DNA of 64,000 nt, from NCBI GenBank assembly GCA_023053545.1, contig JAKZAN010000007.1:5270001-5334000 (forward strand), written 5' to 3'. The stretch comes from Lepidurus packardi (Eukaryota > Arthropoda > Branchiopoda > Notostraca > Triopsidae). The stretch's first letter is position 1. Each line of letters starts with the position of its first letter. The notes beneath the pieces were generated by a model that worked only from the letters and a program-made list of their open reading frames with translations, did not search any database and was not told the origin of the DNA. Positions 50,678 to 61,066 of the stretch are shown here, one piece after another. A program made the position numbers and the translations under genes.

Positions 50678-51990
50678 ATGAAAATTGATATCCATACCCA
50701 CATTTTGCCAAGAAATTGGCCTAATTTAAAGGAAGTATGTATATCTTTGCAATTTTTAATTCGAAGTAGGTTTAAGATATTTATCTTAGCGCTACGGTTA
50801 CGATGGATTTGTTCAACTGGAACACAACTGTGGAAAGCCCAACAAGGCCCACATGATGAAGGATGGAAAGCTTTTCCGGGTGGTGGATGAAAACTGTTGG
50901 GATGCTAACGCTCGTCTGAAAGACATGCAAGAAACCAACGTGGACGTGCAAGTACTCTCTACAGTTCCTGTCATGTTTAGCTACTGGGTAAATTGGATAT
51001 AAGGACTTTGCGCATAATCTAGAGTTCCATACTTTCTTTGAAACAAACAACTCAAGGCCAAAAAAGAAGACACTTTAGACTTTTCTCGCTTATTGAATGA
51101 CGACTTAGCAGCTGTGATTTCCCAAAATCCGAAGAAATTCGTGGGGTTGGGCACAGTACCCTTACAAGCACCGGAGTTAGCCGCTGAAGAGTTGAAACGC
51201 TGCGTTCAAGAACTAGGGTTCAGGGGCGCCCAAATTGGATCACATGTCAACGAGTGGGACTTGGATGCAGAAGAATTGAACCCCTTCTGGGAAATGGCCC
51301 AAGAACTGGGATGTGCGATCTTCGTACATCCATGGGACATGCCCACAGAAGGCAGGTTCCAGAAATATTGGTTACCTTGGCTCGTGGGTATGCCTTCTGA
51401 AACTGCAATGGCAATCTGCTGTATGACAATGGGAGGCATCTTCGAACGATACCCAAGGCTCCGGGTTTGCTTCGCTCATGGTGGAGGAGCCTACCCATTT
51501 ACACTTGGCCGCATTGAACATGGTACGGACGACTTACGTTTGTTACCCCTTCTTGAAATCTACTTTTTTTTTTCTTTTTGAATAGGCTACAAGGTACGGC
51601 CTGATTTGTGTGCTACAAACTGCTCTGTTTCGCCAAGAAATTTTTTAGGAAAATTTTACACGGACTCCTTGGTACACGATCCCGTTGCACTGAAATTACT
51701 TGTTGAAGTTATAGGCCAAGTAACAAGCAAAGTCTTACGTGAAATTGGAACTATCTGTGTAAAAATATTTTTTTAGGATAAAATTATGCTAGGGAGCGAC
51801 TACCCCTTCCCTTTAGGTGAACATCAACCGGGTCGATTAATAGAAACAACGACGGAGCTGAGTGATGAAATCAAGGTACCGACTGTAGTTCAATTGGTTC
51901 TTTAATGATTAAGTTTATCCAAAATAGGAAAAACTCTTGGCTGCAAACGCTCTAGAATTTTTGAACTTGAAGCGTGAAGATTTTATATAA
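50678..51990 (+). CDS. ACMSD: 2-amino-3-carboxymuconate-6-semialdehyde decarboxylase
   Basis: Six exons: 50678-50734, 50790-50987, 51057-51522, 51586-51719, 51777-51875, 51928-51990, giving 338 aa (human 336). This zinc-dependent amidohydrolase-fold enzyme decarboxylates ACMS in the kynurenine branch of tryptophan breakdown, diverting it away from quinolinate and NAD synthesis; it is cytosolic. The start IDIHTH gives zinc ligands H6 and H8. FVHPWDM gives H176, FAHGGG gives the active-site H226, and GSDYPFPLG gives the metal ligand D293. The RVVDENCWD segment carries the substrate-side Arg. All catalytic residues are present. The frame is open upstream of ATG 50678, but the first ATG matches the family start exactly. 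It ends 157 bp from the convergent GTPBP10 stop. Confidence 0.95.
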
Positions 51991-52147
51991 CTGTACAATG
52001 GTAATTGCGGAAGAAACTAGAAAGCCGAAATAGCGGTAGGCTGTTCTAAACGGTACTGATATCGAGAAAAATACACAAAAAACGGAAATACGCTCTTTGT
52101 AAAGTATTCTAGTAACATCTATTATTAATATCCAAGCACGACAGAAA

Positions 52148-53644
52148 TTATACAAGCTTGACTGTCGATTGCTCACTGAGTTGCAAAAGTCTTCGTTCGT
52201 TTTCTTTGTCCTGCACTTTTTTCAAATATTCTTGGCTGTTGATGTCTGCATAGACGTCCAACAACTTCCTTATTCTATCCATGACGTATTTCACTGATTG
52301 TGGGTCTGACTTTGCTGATATCGGCAAGATATCGTCAAAGGTCATATAGCGTGATGGTCTGTATTCGGTTGGTAAATCTAGTGGGGAACCTATCCGAAAC
52401 GTCAGTTTTTCTAAAATCCATACGCAAAAAAATAATTCTAGTACTTTTCATGTTGTCAACAAGAGGTAGGAACTGCTCAAACGCTTCCTGAGCATTAGGT
52501 GTATCCATTTTGTTAACTATCAAGAGAGCTGGCTTCTCTAGCAAATCCTCTCTATAGAGTTCGAGTTCCTAACAAGCGATGTAACGGAAATGCATAAAAT
52601 CTCTATACTTGGTTTACTTTGTTTAATAGAGCAACAGTTTCTAAAGGTCCCCGGTGCGGATACTTGGGCCCAAGCCGAAATCCGTTAATGTCAACGACAA
52701 ACACAAGCAGCTTTGTTCTTTCAACGTGCCTTAAAAACTGGTGCCCAAGGCCGATATTTCGATGAGCTCCTTCAATCAAACCAGGCAAGTCGGCTACAGT
52801 TATCTGTCTGTTGTCGGGAAAGATCATGGTTCCAATCTGCGGCCTCATTGTTGTGACTTGAAAGGCAATCCCTCATCAACTGTTCATGAACATTTCTTAG
52901 GTGTTCTGCCTTACATGGATAATCTGCAATTTTTGGATGTGTTCTGGATATTGCTTTCAAGAGAGTAGATTTGCCAGCATTCGGGAAGCCAACCAAACCA
53001 ACATCGGCAATTAATTTGAGATCCAACAAGACTCTTCTGCTTTCCCCTTTTTGGCCATTGAACTGGGTTATGCTAGCTCCTCCTTGGCCACCCCTTGCTA
53101 CAACTAATCTGTCCTCGTCGTGATTTAATTCACCTAAAACAACCAAAAATGCTTACAATCTAAGAAGAAAGAAATATGTATCCTACCTAATATAGACCCA
53201 TGTTCATCAATGACCGTAATTCCTACCGGTATTTCTATTACTTTGTCATGGCCAGGGGACCCTATAAGTCTCTGAGCGTGACTGTTTTCTCCAGGCTGCG
53301 CAACTAACTGCTTAGTAGGGTTCTTTTGTAGAACTTTGCTAAGGGTTTGGCCTAACTAAACGTAATTTAATTGCTGTTGATGAATGCGTCAAAAACGAAC
53401 CTTCGCGAGACACAAGGATCACATCTCCACCTTTTCCTCCTGTACCCCCAAACCTAGGCAAGCCCATACCTCCAGGTCCAGCTAACGCTTTCAGCCGAAG
53501 AGAATCGATGAACTGTGTTCTATTACACTTTTTGACATTTACCTAAAGAAAAACCAAATTGAATGAGGGATAAAGCATACTTACTTATTAATTGAAAACC
53601 TTGAAAGTCTTGGTAGAGAAGAACTGTCGACAACAAAACCACAT
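52148..53644 (-). CDS. GTPBP10: Mitochondrial Obg-family GTPase (GTPBP10)
   Basis: Seven exons: 53644-53600, 53542-53401, 53351-53187, 53133-52915, 52856-52618, 52568-52445, 52389-52148, giving 391 aa (human 387). GTPBP10 is a mitochondrial GTPase needed for maturation of the large mitoribosomal subunit. The glycine-rich Obg domain ([20 protein letters not shown], then ARGGQGG) precedes the G domain with G1 GFPNAGKS (166-173), G3 DLPG (213-216), G4 NKMD (289-292) and G5 SAK (336-338). The 15-residue first exon is Arg/Lys/Phe-rich, like a mitochondrial presequence. Its donor is the weak GTTTTC; a perfect GTAAGT lies 13 nt further on, but using it would include an in-frame TAA and break phase. 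The first exon is therefore less certain than the rest. GELN followed by a DE-rich turn and LIEGAH favour GTPBP10 over the paralogue MTG2. Confidence 0.92.
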
Positions 53645-54159
53645 GTTTAATTCGCTACGTTATTGTGAAAATCGAACTTCAGACCCCAGTGCGAGCTAGA
53701 AAGTCACCACCCACAAGGCTAACGTCTACCCAAGCAAATTAACAAAGAAAGATTAGCTTCGCAACAATCCGATCTTCCCAAAAAGCAAATCTGTAAACAA
53801 TAATACTTAAATTTAATTTTTTGTGACCGCTCGTTGAATGTTTAAAGCAAAGGAAACATGCTTTCTTATTATTAAACGAGTTTTATTTCTGTATATTTCG
53901 AAATTCTGGACGTTATATGTACAGCAAAGGAAAAAAAAAACATCCCACCTACAGCAAGGAAACTAAGAAATCATAACAAAGACCAAGATATGCAGGTAAA
54001 CTACTGTCATATGTGTAAAAGAATGGGACACATTAAAGAAAATCGAAAAAAAATTGCAGCGTTACTGCTATTCAAGAAAATATGTCCAGCGCCGTTACAT
54101 TAATACCCAAATCTGTATGGAACGGGTCCAAGAAAATTTTTCCAATTAGATTTCGTCAT
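53645..54159. other. Intergenic: GTPBP10 upstream region and GABARAP 3' region
   Basis: 515 bp between two minus-strand genes. AT-rich with A-runs. It holds the presumed GTPBP10 promoter and the GABARAP 3' untranslated region. TTTATT strings (AATAAA on the minus strand) occur near 53881 but are far from the GABARAP stop. Confidence 0.5.
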
Positions 54160-56048
<1,889 letters not shown>

Positions 56049-56442
56049 GGCATAACGTTCCCTTTTCTCAGTAGCAGAGGTCATAACGTGGCGGCTTTGT
56101 TGCATTAGACAAGGAAGGAACAGTAACTGGTTTCTCAAGTATTGTAGGGACTGCTGTTTGTGTTAATTGCCTACCTTGCCCTTTCGATCGAAATCCCATG
56201 GCTAATTGCCGATCAACGTTTGCGTCAAATTAATCGGCCATAAAATGATCTCCAGAAATAGTCATATTCCAACTTGTGGCGTCCATAAAATCCAGCCTGG
56301 TCCTGTGTACTTGGGAGATCCACTGTCGTCTCCTATTTTGCTCTTTTGGGAAAGAAAACAATTCTCCACTATATCCTGAACTCTTTTTACAGCCATAAAT
56401 AGAACATAACAGCCTCCACGTCGTTTTTTCGTTATTCGTCAT
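56049..56442 (-). pseudogene. Decayed THAP-domain gene related to the 6-kb element gene
   Basis: Starts with ATG 56442. C13-x4-C18, FPKEQNRRRQWISQVHRTR and GFRSKGQGR align with the intact gene at 6296-6897. Lesions: the third zinc ligand is Ser63 instead of Cys (SGDHF against CGEHF), codon 71 is TAA where the intact gene has Gln, and a +1 shift precedes the TSATEKRERY block, which matches TSAIDKRERH just before the splice donor of the intact gene. Upstream, TACGTCAC and TTCTTAGAGGAATGTG echo the CRE-like site and the TTCTTAGAATAATGTG of the 6-kb element. The zinc finger could not fold normally, so the copy is dead or at best makes a short peptide. Terminal repeats were not found. Confidence 0.82.
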
Positions 56443-56924
56443 GTCTGCCTAAGAGCGGCAAAAAAAAAAAACTATACCACAACACACTAAATAGCAAAGC
56501 TAAACAGCGACCATTTGCCTACGTCACGGCTCTTTTGGCTGGAGATTGCACCAGTAACTCGTGGACAGCTCTTTACAAAAATTTTAAACAAAAAATCGTA
56601 ATTCTTAGAGGAATGTGGACTATAAATAAGAAGCAAGCAGTATCCTAGAACGTGATTTTGATGTCTATTTTCCACCGACGCTTGTAATATGATTAAACGC
56701 ACTTAAGCAGTTGGGATACCTGCAAACGTACGATTGTGTTAAAATTCAAGGTTTAATCCCTGACACGAAATGCGTGTTAGCTATGGGGAATATATATTTT
56801 AATTGAACATCAAACTTGTATTGCACTGTACTGAAAAGGCGGTCTCCGACATACAATGAAAAGTACTACCAAACTCGAAGATCAAAGAAAAAATAAATTA
56901 ACATTTGAATTAAATCACTATTTA
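56443..56924. other. Relic element flank and MTRFR 3' region
   Basis: 56443 to about 56690 resembles the THAP-side flank of the 6-kb transposon in decayed form. The rest is AT-rich sequence just downstream of the MTRFR stop. No gene seen. Confidence 0.5.
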
Positions 56925-56926
56925 TT
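56921..56926 (-). terminator. AATAAA polyadenylation signal overlapping the MTRFR stop
   Basis: On the minus strand the stop codon reads in GAGTAATAAATAG: AATAAA at 56926-56921 begins on the last two bases of the stop's immediate context. If used, the 3' untranslated region would be only some 15-25 nt. A further AT-rich stretch (TTATTTTTTC) follows. Confidence 0.5.
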
Positions 56927-57432
56927 ACTCAAAGCCTTCTTTTTCTTTCCAAGCTTCTTTCAATGCTTTCAACCTTTTCGATCTTCTCTGACTTTCGCGA
57001 CTTTTCTTATCTTCCAATTGTTTCACCTGCGCCTCGACGCTCATGTCTTTATTGATCAAGTTGTCCAGTTTTATCACTAGTAACTCCCTCGCCAATTTTC
57101 TATTTTGATCGACTGATCTCGTTTGATGACATTTTACTACATATCCTTTGAAAATACAAAATACAATAAAAATGCGGCAATTTTTTTATTAAGTTATCGC
57201 ATTTACCTGAGGGTATATGTTTGAGTACTACACAATTGGATGTCTTATTTACTGCTTGTCCTCCAGGACCTGAGCCTCTAACGAATGTCTCTTCTAAGTC
57301 AATCTCGTTCAGCACGGGTACATTGGATTTATCTATGGTGTGTTTCTGCCGAACGGGATAATTGAAACTTAGCATGCTTTTCAGACTTTGATAGGGAACC
57401 CGTCTTGGAATCAATACCGATAGCAATGTCAT
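56925..57432 (-). CDS. MTRFR: Mitochondrial translation rescue factor, GGQ family (MTRFR / C12orf65)
   Basis: Two coding exons: 57432-57207 and 57145-56925 (61-bp intron), giving 148 aa (human 166). In vertebrates MTRFR, with MTRES1, releases nascent chains from peptidyl-tRNA stuck on split mitochondrial large subunits. Residues 1-35 are Arg/Lys/Ser-rich with few acids, a likely presequence. The release-factor domain has [10 protein letters not shown] with GGQ at 57-59, [15 protein letters not shown], then [16 protein letters not shown] after the intron. The basic C-terminal tail ([13 protein letters not shown]) is typical of ribosome-rescue factors. The start is ATG 57432, the first in frame after a TGA created across the upstream splice junction. 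It lies 11 nt after the stop of the LYR microprotein in the same exon, so the two ORFs appear to share one mRNA. Confidence 0.93.
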
Positions 57433-57443
57433 AGCGAAATATC

Positions 57444-57718
57444 TCAGACTATACGCTTTTTCGAGAGAAAACTTAATCCTTTCTGGAAATGAAATTGAAA
57501 TTAAAAATCGGTAAATAAACACAAGTTAGCTTCGACTCAATTGTCAATACTTCAAATGCTTTACGGATATCTTCTTCGTGAGTTAAGTTCTTCCTTTTCT
57601 TGAACTCCGACCTGATTCGAACAATATAATAAGATTTATCTGTGTACTGTAGTGATCCGGAATATCGCAGCAAAGATTTATAAAGCTGCACAACTTGGTA
57701 CGAGCTTGGGCCAGACAT
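57444..57718 (-). CDS. LYR-motif microprotein, homologue of the MIEF1-linked microprotein
   Basis: Two exons: 57718-57551 and 57482-57444 (68-bp intron, phase 0), giving 68 aa; the human protein has 70. L12-Y13-K14 is the LYR motif. [19 protein letters not shown] and the C-terminal [10 protein letters not shown] match, from memory, the human 70-residue protein encoded by the upstream ORF of MIEF1 (YTDRDFYF.. and EKGLVFL). In mammals that protein sits with MALSU1 and mitochondrial acyl-carrier protein on assembling mitochondrial large subunits. LYRM4/ISD11 and other LYR proteins fit less well: they lack the EKGLxFL ending and are longer. The second exon is also the first coding exon of MTRFR. 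No MIEF1-like ORF is nearby, so its partner ORF here is different from that in vertebrates. Confidence 0.86.
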
Positions 57719-58131
57719 TACAAAGAAGCAAATTCTAGTGAACTTTAACACAAACACAAATTAATAAACAGCCATGCCAACGTGCTAGCTGTAGTCTGTA
57801 AATAGCCAGTGTTGCCAGGTGTTTCAAGGATCGCTCGTCAAAAGCGCGCTTCTGAAGTCGCCAAAGTACTAATTTTTTTACAGGAGTCGCCGAACCATTC
57901 GCCAAAAAATGAACATGTAAATAAACACATCGAAGTCAGGTAATATTAAAAAGAACCATAAGGTAAAGGTTATCTTCCTTGAAAAAAAGGCTTTTTAAAT
58001 AAACAAAAAGGGAAGAAACAATGAAGTCGCCAAACAAATCGCTCATCGCCAAAAGGCTAGAAAATTCTCGCCAATTAGTGTTTGCCAAGTTTTAAAGTCC
58101 CCAAAGTCGTCGAGAAATCACCACACCTTGC
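57719..58131. other. Intergenic with clustered TCGCCAAA octamers
   Basis: TCGCCAAA occurs exactly at 57858, 57899, 58027 and 58046, all on the + strand, with one-mismatch forms at 57887 and 58068. The cluster lies just upstream of a TATA/initiator pair on + and of the microprotein gene on -. It could be a transcription-factor site cluster or the relic of a degenerate repeat. Confidence 0.45.
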
Positions 58132-58170
58132 TATATAAGCATGAAGGGAAATTAAACCTGGAATCAGTTC
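58132..58170 (+). promoter_or_regulatory. TATA box and arthropod initiator
   Basis: TATATAAG at 58132-58139, followed by TCAGTT at 58164-58169, whose A (58166) is 34 nt downstream of the TATA start. TCAGT is the arthropod initiator consensus. The next good ATG is at 58212 (context AATAAAATGG), giving a leader of about 46 nt. Confidence 0.5.
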
Positions 58171-58211
58171 ATTTCTTAGATACATCAACTTTCTTTGGTT
58201 AGTCCAATAAA

Positions 58212-58418
58212 ATGGCACGGTGTGGCACCACGTTCGTTGAAGAGCTCTTTATCGGAACGTACCCTTCTTTAGTGTCTTCTTCCTACTTTCGTCATGCCAT
58301 CGTCTGGGGTTCCTTCTTTTCTGGTTGTGGCACTTTGCTGGCAAGCCGTGGATTCGTGATCTTCGGTTTTTACACGTGTTTCTGTGTCCCTGTGTTCATA
58401 AATCTAAGTTATACTTAA
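58212..58418 (+). CDS. Possible small hydrophobic protein, unrecognised
   Basis: A 68-aa ORF in good start context behind a TATA/initiator pair. It is rich in Phe, Ser, Gly and Cys, with two hydrophobic stretches (about residues 28-43 and 48-66), so a small membrane protein is conceivable. No family resemblance. A possible donor (GAGGTAATC, about 58425) follows just after the stop, and an acceptor precedes the ABCF2 start at 58773. The ORF might therefore lie in a leader exon upstream of ABCF2 instead of being an independent gene. Coding status is uncertain. Confidence 0.3.
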   Translation: MARCGTTFVEELFIGTYPSLVSSSYFRHAIVWGSFFSGCGTLLASRGFVIFGFYTCFCVPVFINLSYT

Positions 58419-58777
58419 CACGAGGTAATCTATTAACCATATATATCAGTTTACTGGTGTTTTCAGACCTAATTATCGGTTGTCAATGCTTAAATATCTT
58501 ATGAAGACTCGTTTCCTCTACCCCGCGATTGCATGCTTAGCTTAAACTTAATGGAATTCTGAAGTGCTGAGGCGTAACAGTGTACACCTGTCATTAATGT
58601 TTCTGTAAGTTGGTTAGCCCTTCACTGTGTCCTTCTAGACATTGCAAGCTACAAAACAAGTACACACATTAGTTATCGTTTGCACTCGTAACCGCATAAG
58701 CCACACAAGTGAAAGTTTTCCTTTGTTTCATTGTCGAGAGTTTTAAATTCCAGCCTATTTTTTTTTTATTTAGAAAC
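58419..58777. other. ABCF2 upstream region, probable leader intron
   Basis: AT-rich, ending in TTTTTTTTATTTAG at 58773, five bases before the ABCF2 ATG. This is a strong splice acceptor, suggesting an intron in the 5' leader. The upstream leader exon is not identified with confidence. Confidence 0.45.
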
Positions 58778-61066
58778 ATGCCTTCAGACTCGAAGAAAAA
58801 ACGAGATGCCAAGAAGAAAGAAGCCAAAAAGGCCAGCCAGACCAAGAAGCCGGACGGTTCTAAGCAAGCTGCCGACGTTGACGACGATAGCGTTAATGGC
58901 GACGACGATCAAAATGACACACCTGCCGTGAACGGTCAAGTTAACGGGAAAAAAAGCAGCAGCAATGAGGACCTTAGTTCCGAAGAGGCTCTGTGCAAAA
59001 AGCTGGAGGAAGAAGCTCGCTTGAGTGCAGAAGCCCGCGCTGTGACGGGAGTACTAGGAATCCATCCCAAAAGTCGCGACATTAAGATTGACAACTTCTC
59101 GGTCACATTCCATGGCACAGAGTTGATCCGTGATGCCACGTTGGAGTTGAACTGTGGACGACGTTACGGTCTCCTGGGCTTCAATGGGTGTGGAAAGTCA
59201 ACCCTTTTGTCAACTTTGGGAAAGCGAGAAGTCCCTATTCCCGATCACATCGATATTTACCATCTGACTAGGTAACTGACAACTTAGTTGCTCAATAGCT
59301 TTAACTTTATTGTTCTTCTGATCTGCTATAGAGAAATGCCGGCTTCTGAAAAAACCGCATTGCAGTGTGTAATGGAAGTCGATGAAGAACGTATTCACTT
59401 GGAACACTTGGCAGAAGAGTTAGCTCACTGTGAAGATGAAGCATCTCAAGAACAATTGATGGACGTCTACGAACGCTTGGACGATATGAACGCAGCCACG
59501 GCTGAATCCCGAGCTGCTATACTTCTTCAAGGTTTAGGCTTTTGCAAAGACATGCAGAAGAAAAAAGCCAAGGACTTTTCTGGAGGCTGGAGAATGCGCA
59601 TTGCTTTAGCAAAGTAAATCAGCTACATTTATTTATTGGATTGGTTTCCTAATTTGACGTGTTATTTGTGGTAACTTTCAGGGCCCTATATCTGAAACCC
59701 CATTTACTATTACTGGATGAACCTACCAATCACTTGGATCTTGACGCTTGCGTATGGCTGGAAGAAGAGCTGAAGACATACAAACGAATTCTGGTTGTAA
59801 TTTCTCACTCTCAAGATTTTTTGAACGGCGTTTGCACAAATATCGTTCATCTTGATCAGAAAAAGTTGAAGTATTATACCGTAAGTTCTCGTGAAATTGA
59901 ACATAAATTGAACCATAAAGATAAATTCATTGCCTTGTAGGGTAATTACGATACGTTCGTGCGAACGCGCGTGGAGTTGTTGGAGCATCAAATGAAGCAA
60001 TACAACTGGGAACAAGACCAAATAGCGCACATGAAGAATTACATTGCACGATTCGGGCACGGTAGTGCCAAGTTAGCTCGTCAGGCTCAGAGCAAAGAAA
60101 AAACCCTGGCCAAAATGGTCGCTGGAGGGCTCACTGAGAAGGTTTCCAACGATAAAAGCGTGAATTTCTATTTCCCGTCTTGTGGAACCGTTCCGCCTCC
60201 CGTTATCATGGTCCAGGTATGGTGTCACGCTTGTGCCAAGTTTAACAGGAAAGGATAATCTCTTTCGTTTTCTTCAGAATATCGACTTCCGTTATACCGA
60301 TACTGGACCCTATATCTACAAGAACTTGGAGTTTGGCATTGATTTAGATACTCGCTTGGCTTTGGTTGGACCAAATGGAGCCGGCAAAAGTACCTTGCTG
60401 AAACTCATCTATGGAGATGTTAGTTAGCAACATTGATTATTTGCTTTTGAACTATTTTAAATATATATTTTTAGTTGGTTCCAACGTCTGGTATGGTACG
60501 CCGCAACTCGCATCTGCGTATGGCGCGGTATCATCAGCATTTGCACGAGTTGCTAGATTTGGATTTGTCGCCGTTGGACTACATGATGAAAGCTTTCCCT
60601 GAAGTGAAGGAGAAAGAAGATATGCGAAAGATCATTGGTCGCTATGGGTTAACTGGGAAACAACAAGTCTGTCCAATGAGGCAGTTGAGTGATGGTCAGC
60701 GATGTCGAGTTGTGTTTGCTTGGTTGGCTTGGCAAACTCCGCATTTGTTGTTGTTGGACGAACCTACCAATCATTTGGATATGGAAACTATTGATGCACT
60801 GGCGGACGCAATAGTCAACTTCGAAGGAGGAATGCTTCTGGTTTCCCACGACTTCAGATTAATTAGCCAAGTAATTAGTCATGTGCTGTTTGTGGGGTTA
60901 CCTTTTTTTTAAAACATTATTATAGGTTGCTGAAGAAATCTGGATTTGTGAACACGGCACAGTTACCAAGTGGCAAGGAGGTATTTTAACCTACAAGGAG
61001 CATTTGCGGAAAAAGATGATAGCGGCCAGTGCTAAAGCTGCTGCGGCTAAAGTTTTAAAGAAGTAG
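58778..61066 (+). CDS. ABCF2: ABC-F ATPase ABCF2
   Basis: Seven coding exons: 58778-59271, 59332-59613, 59682-59880, 59941-60216, 60278-60418, 60475-60870, 60926-61066, giving 642 aa (human about 623-634). ABC-F proteins have paired nucleotide-binding domains and no membrane helices; ABCF2 is soluble and belongs with ribosome-associated relatives (yeast Arb1 type, ribosome biogenesis). The N-terminus is Lys/Ala- then Asp/Asn-rich. Domain 1 has GFNGCGKST (134-142), [12 protein letters not shown] (from 247) and [12 protein letters not shown] (267-278). Domain 2 has GPNGAGKST (448-456), LSDGQRCRV (535-543), DEPTNHLDM with D559-E560, and the VSHDF switch histidine. Domain 1 has SHSQDFL at the switch. 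The protein ends in an Ala/Lys-rich tail. The donor GTTAGT at 60419 is non-consensus but keeps frame with the family alignment. The start is the first ATG after a leader acceptor. Confidence 0.95.

Noticed and set aside
57473..57757. LYR ORF read as LYRM4/ISD11
   Set aside because: The length, the YTD-x-x-YY block and the EKGLxFL ending fit the MIEF1-linked microprotein better. The frame past 57551 runs into an intron.
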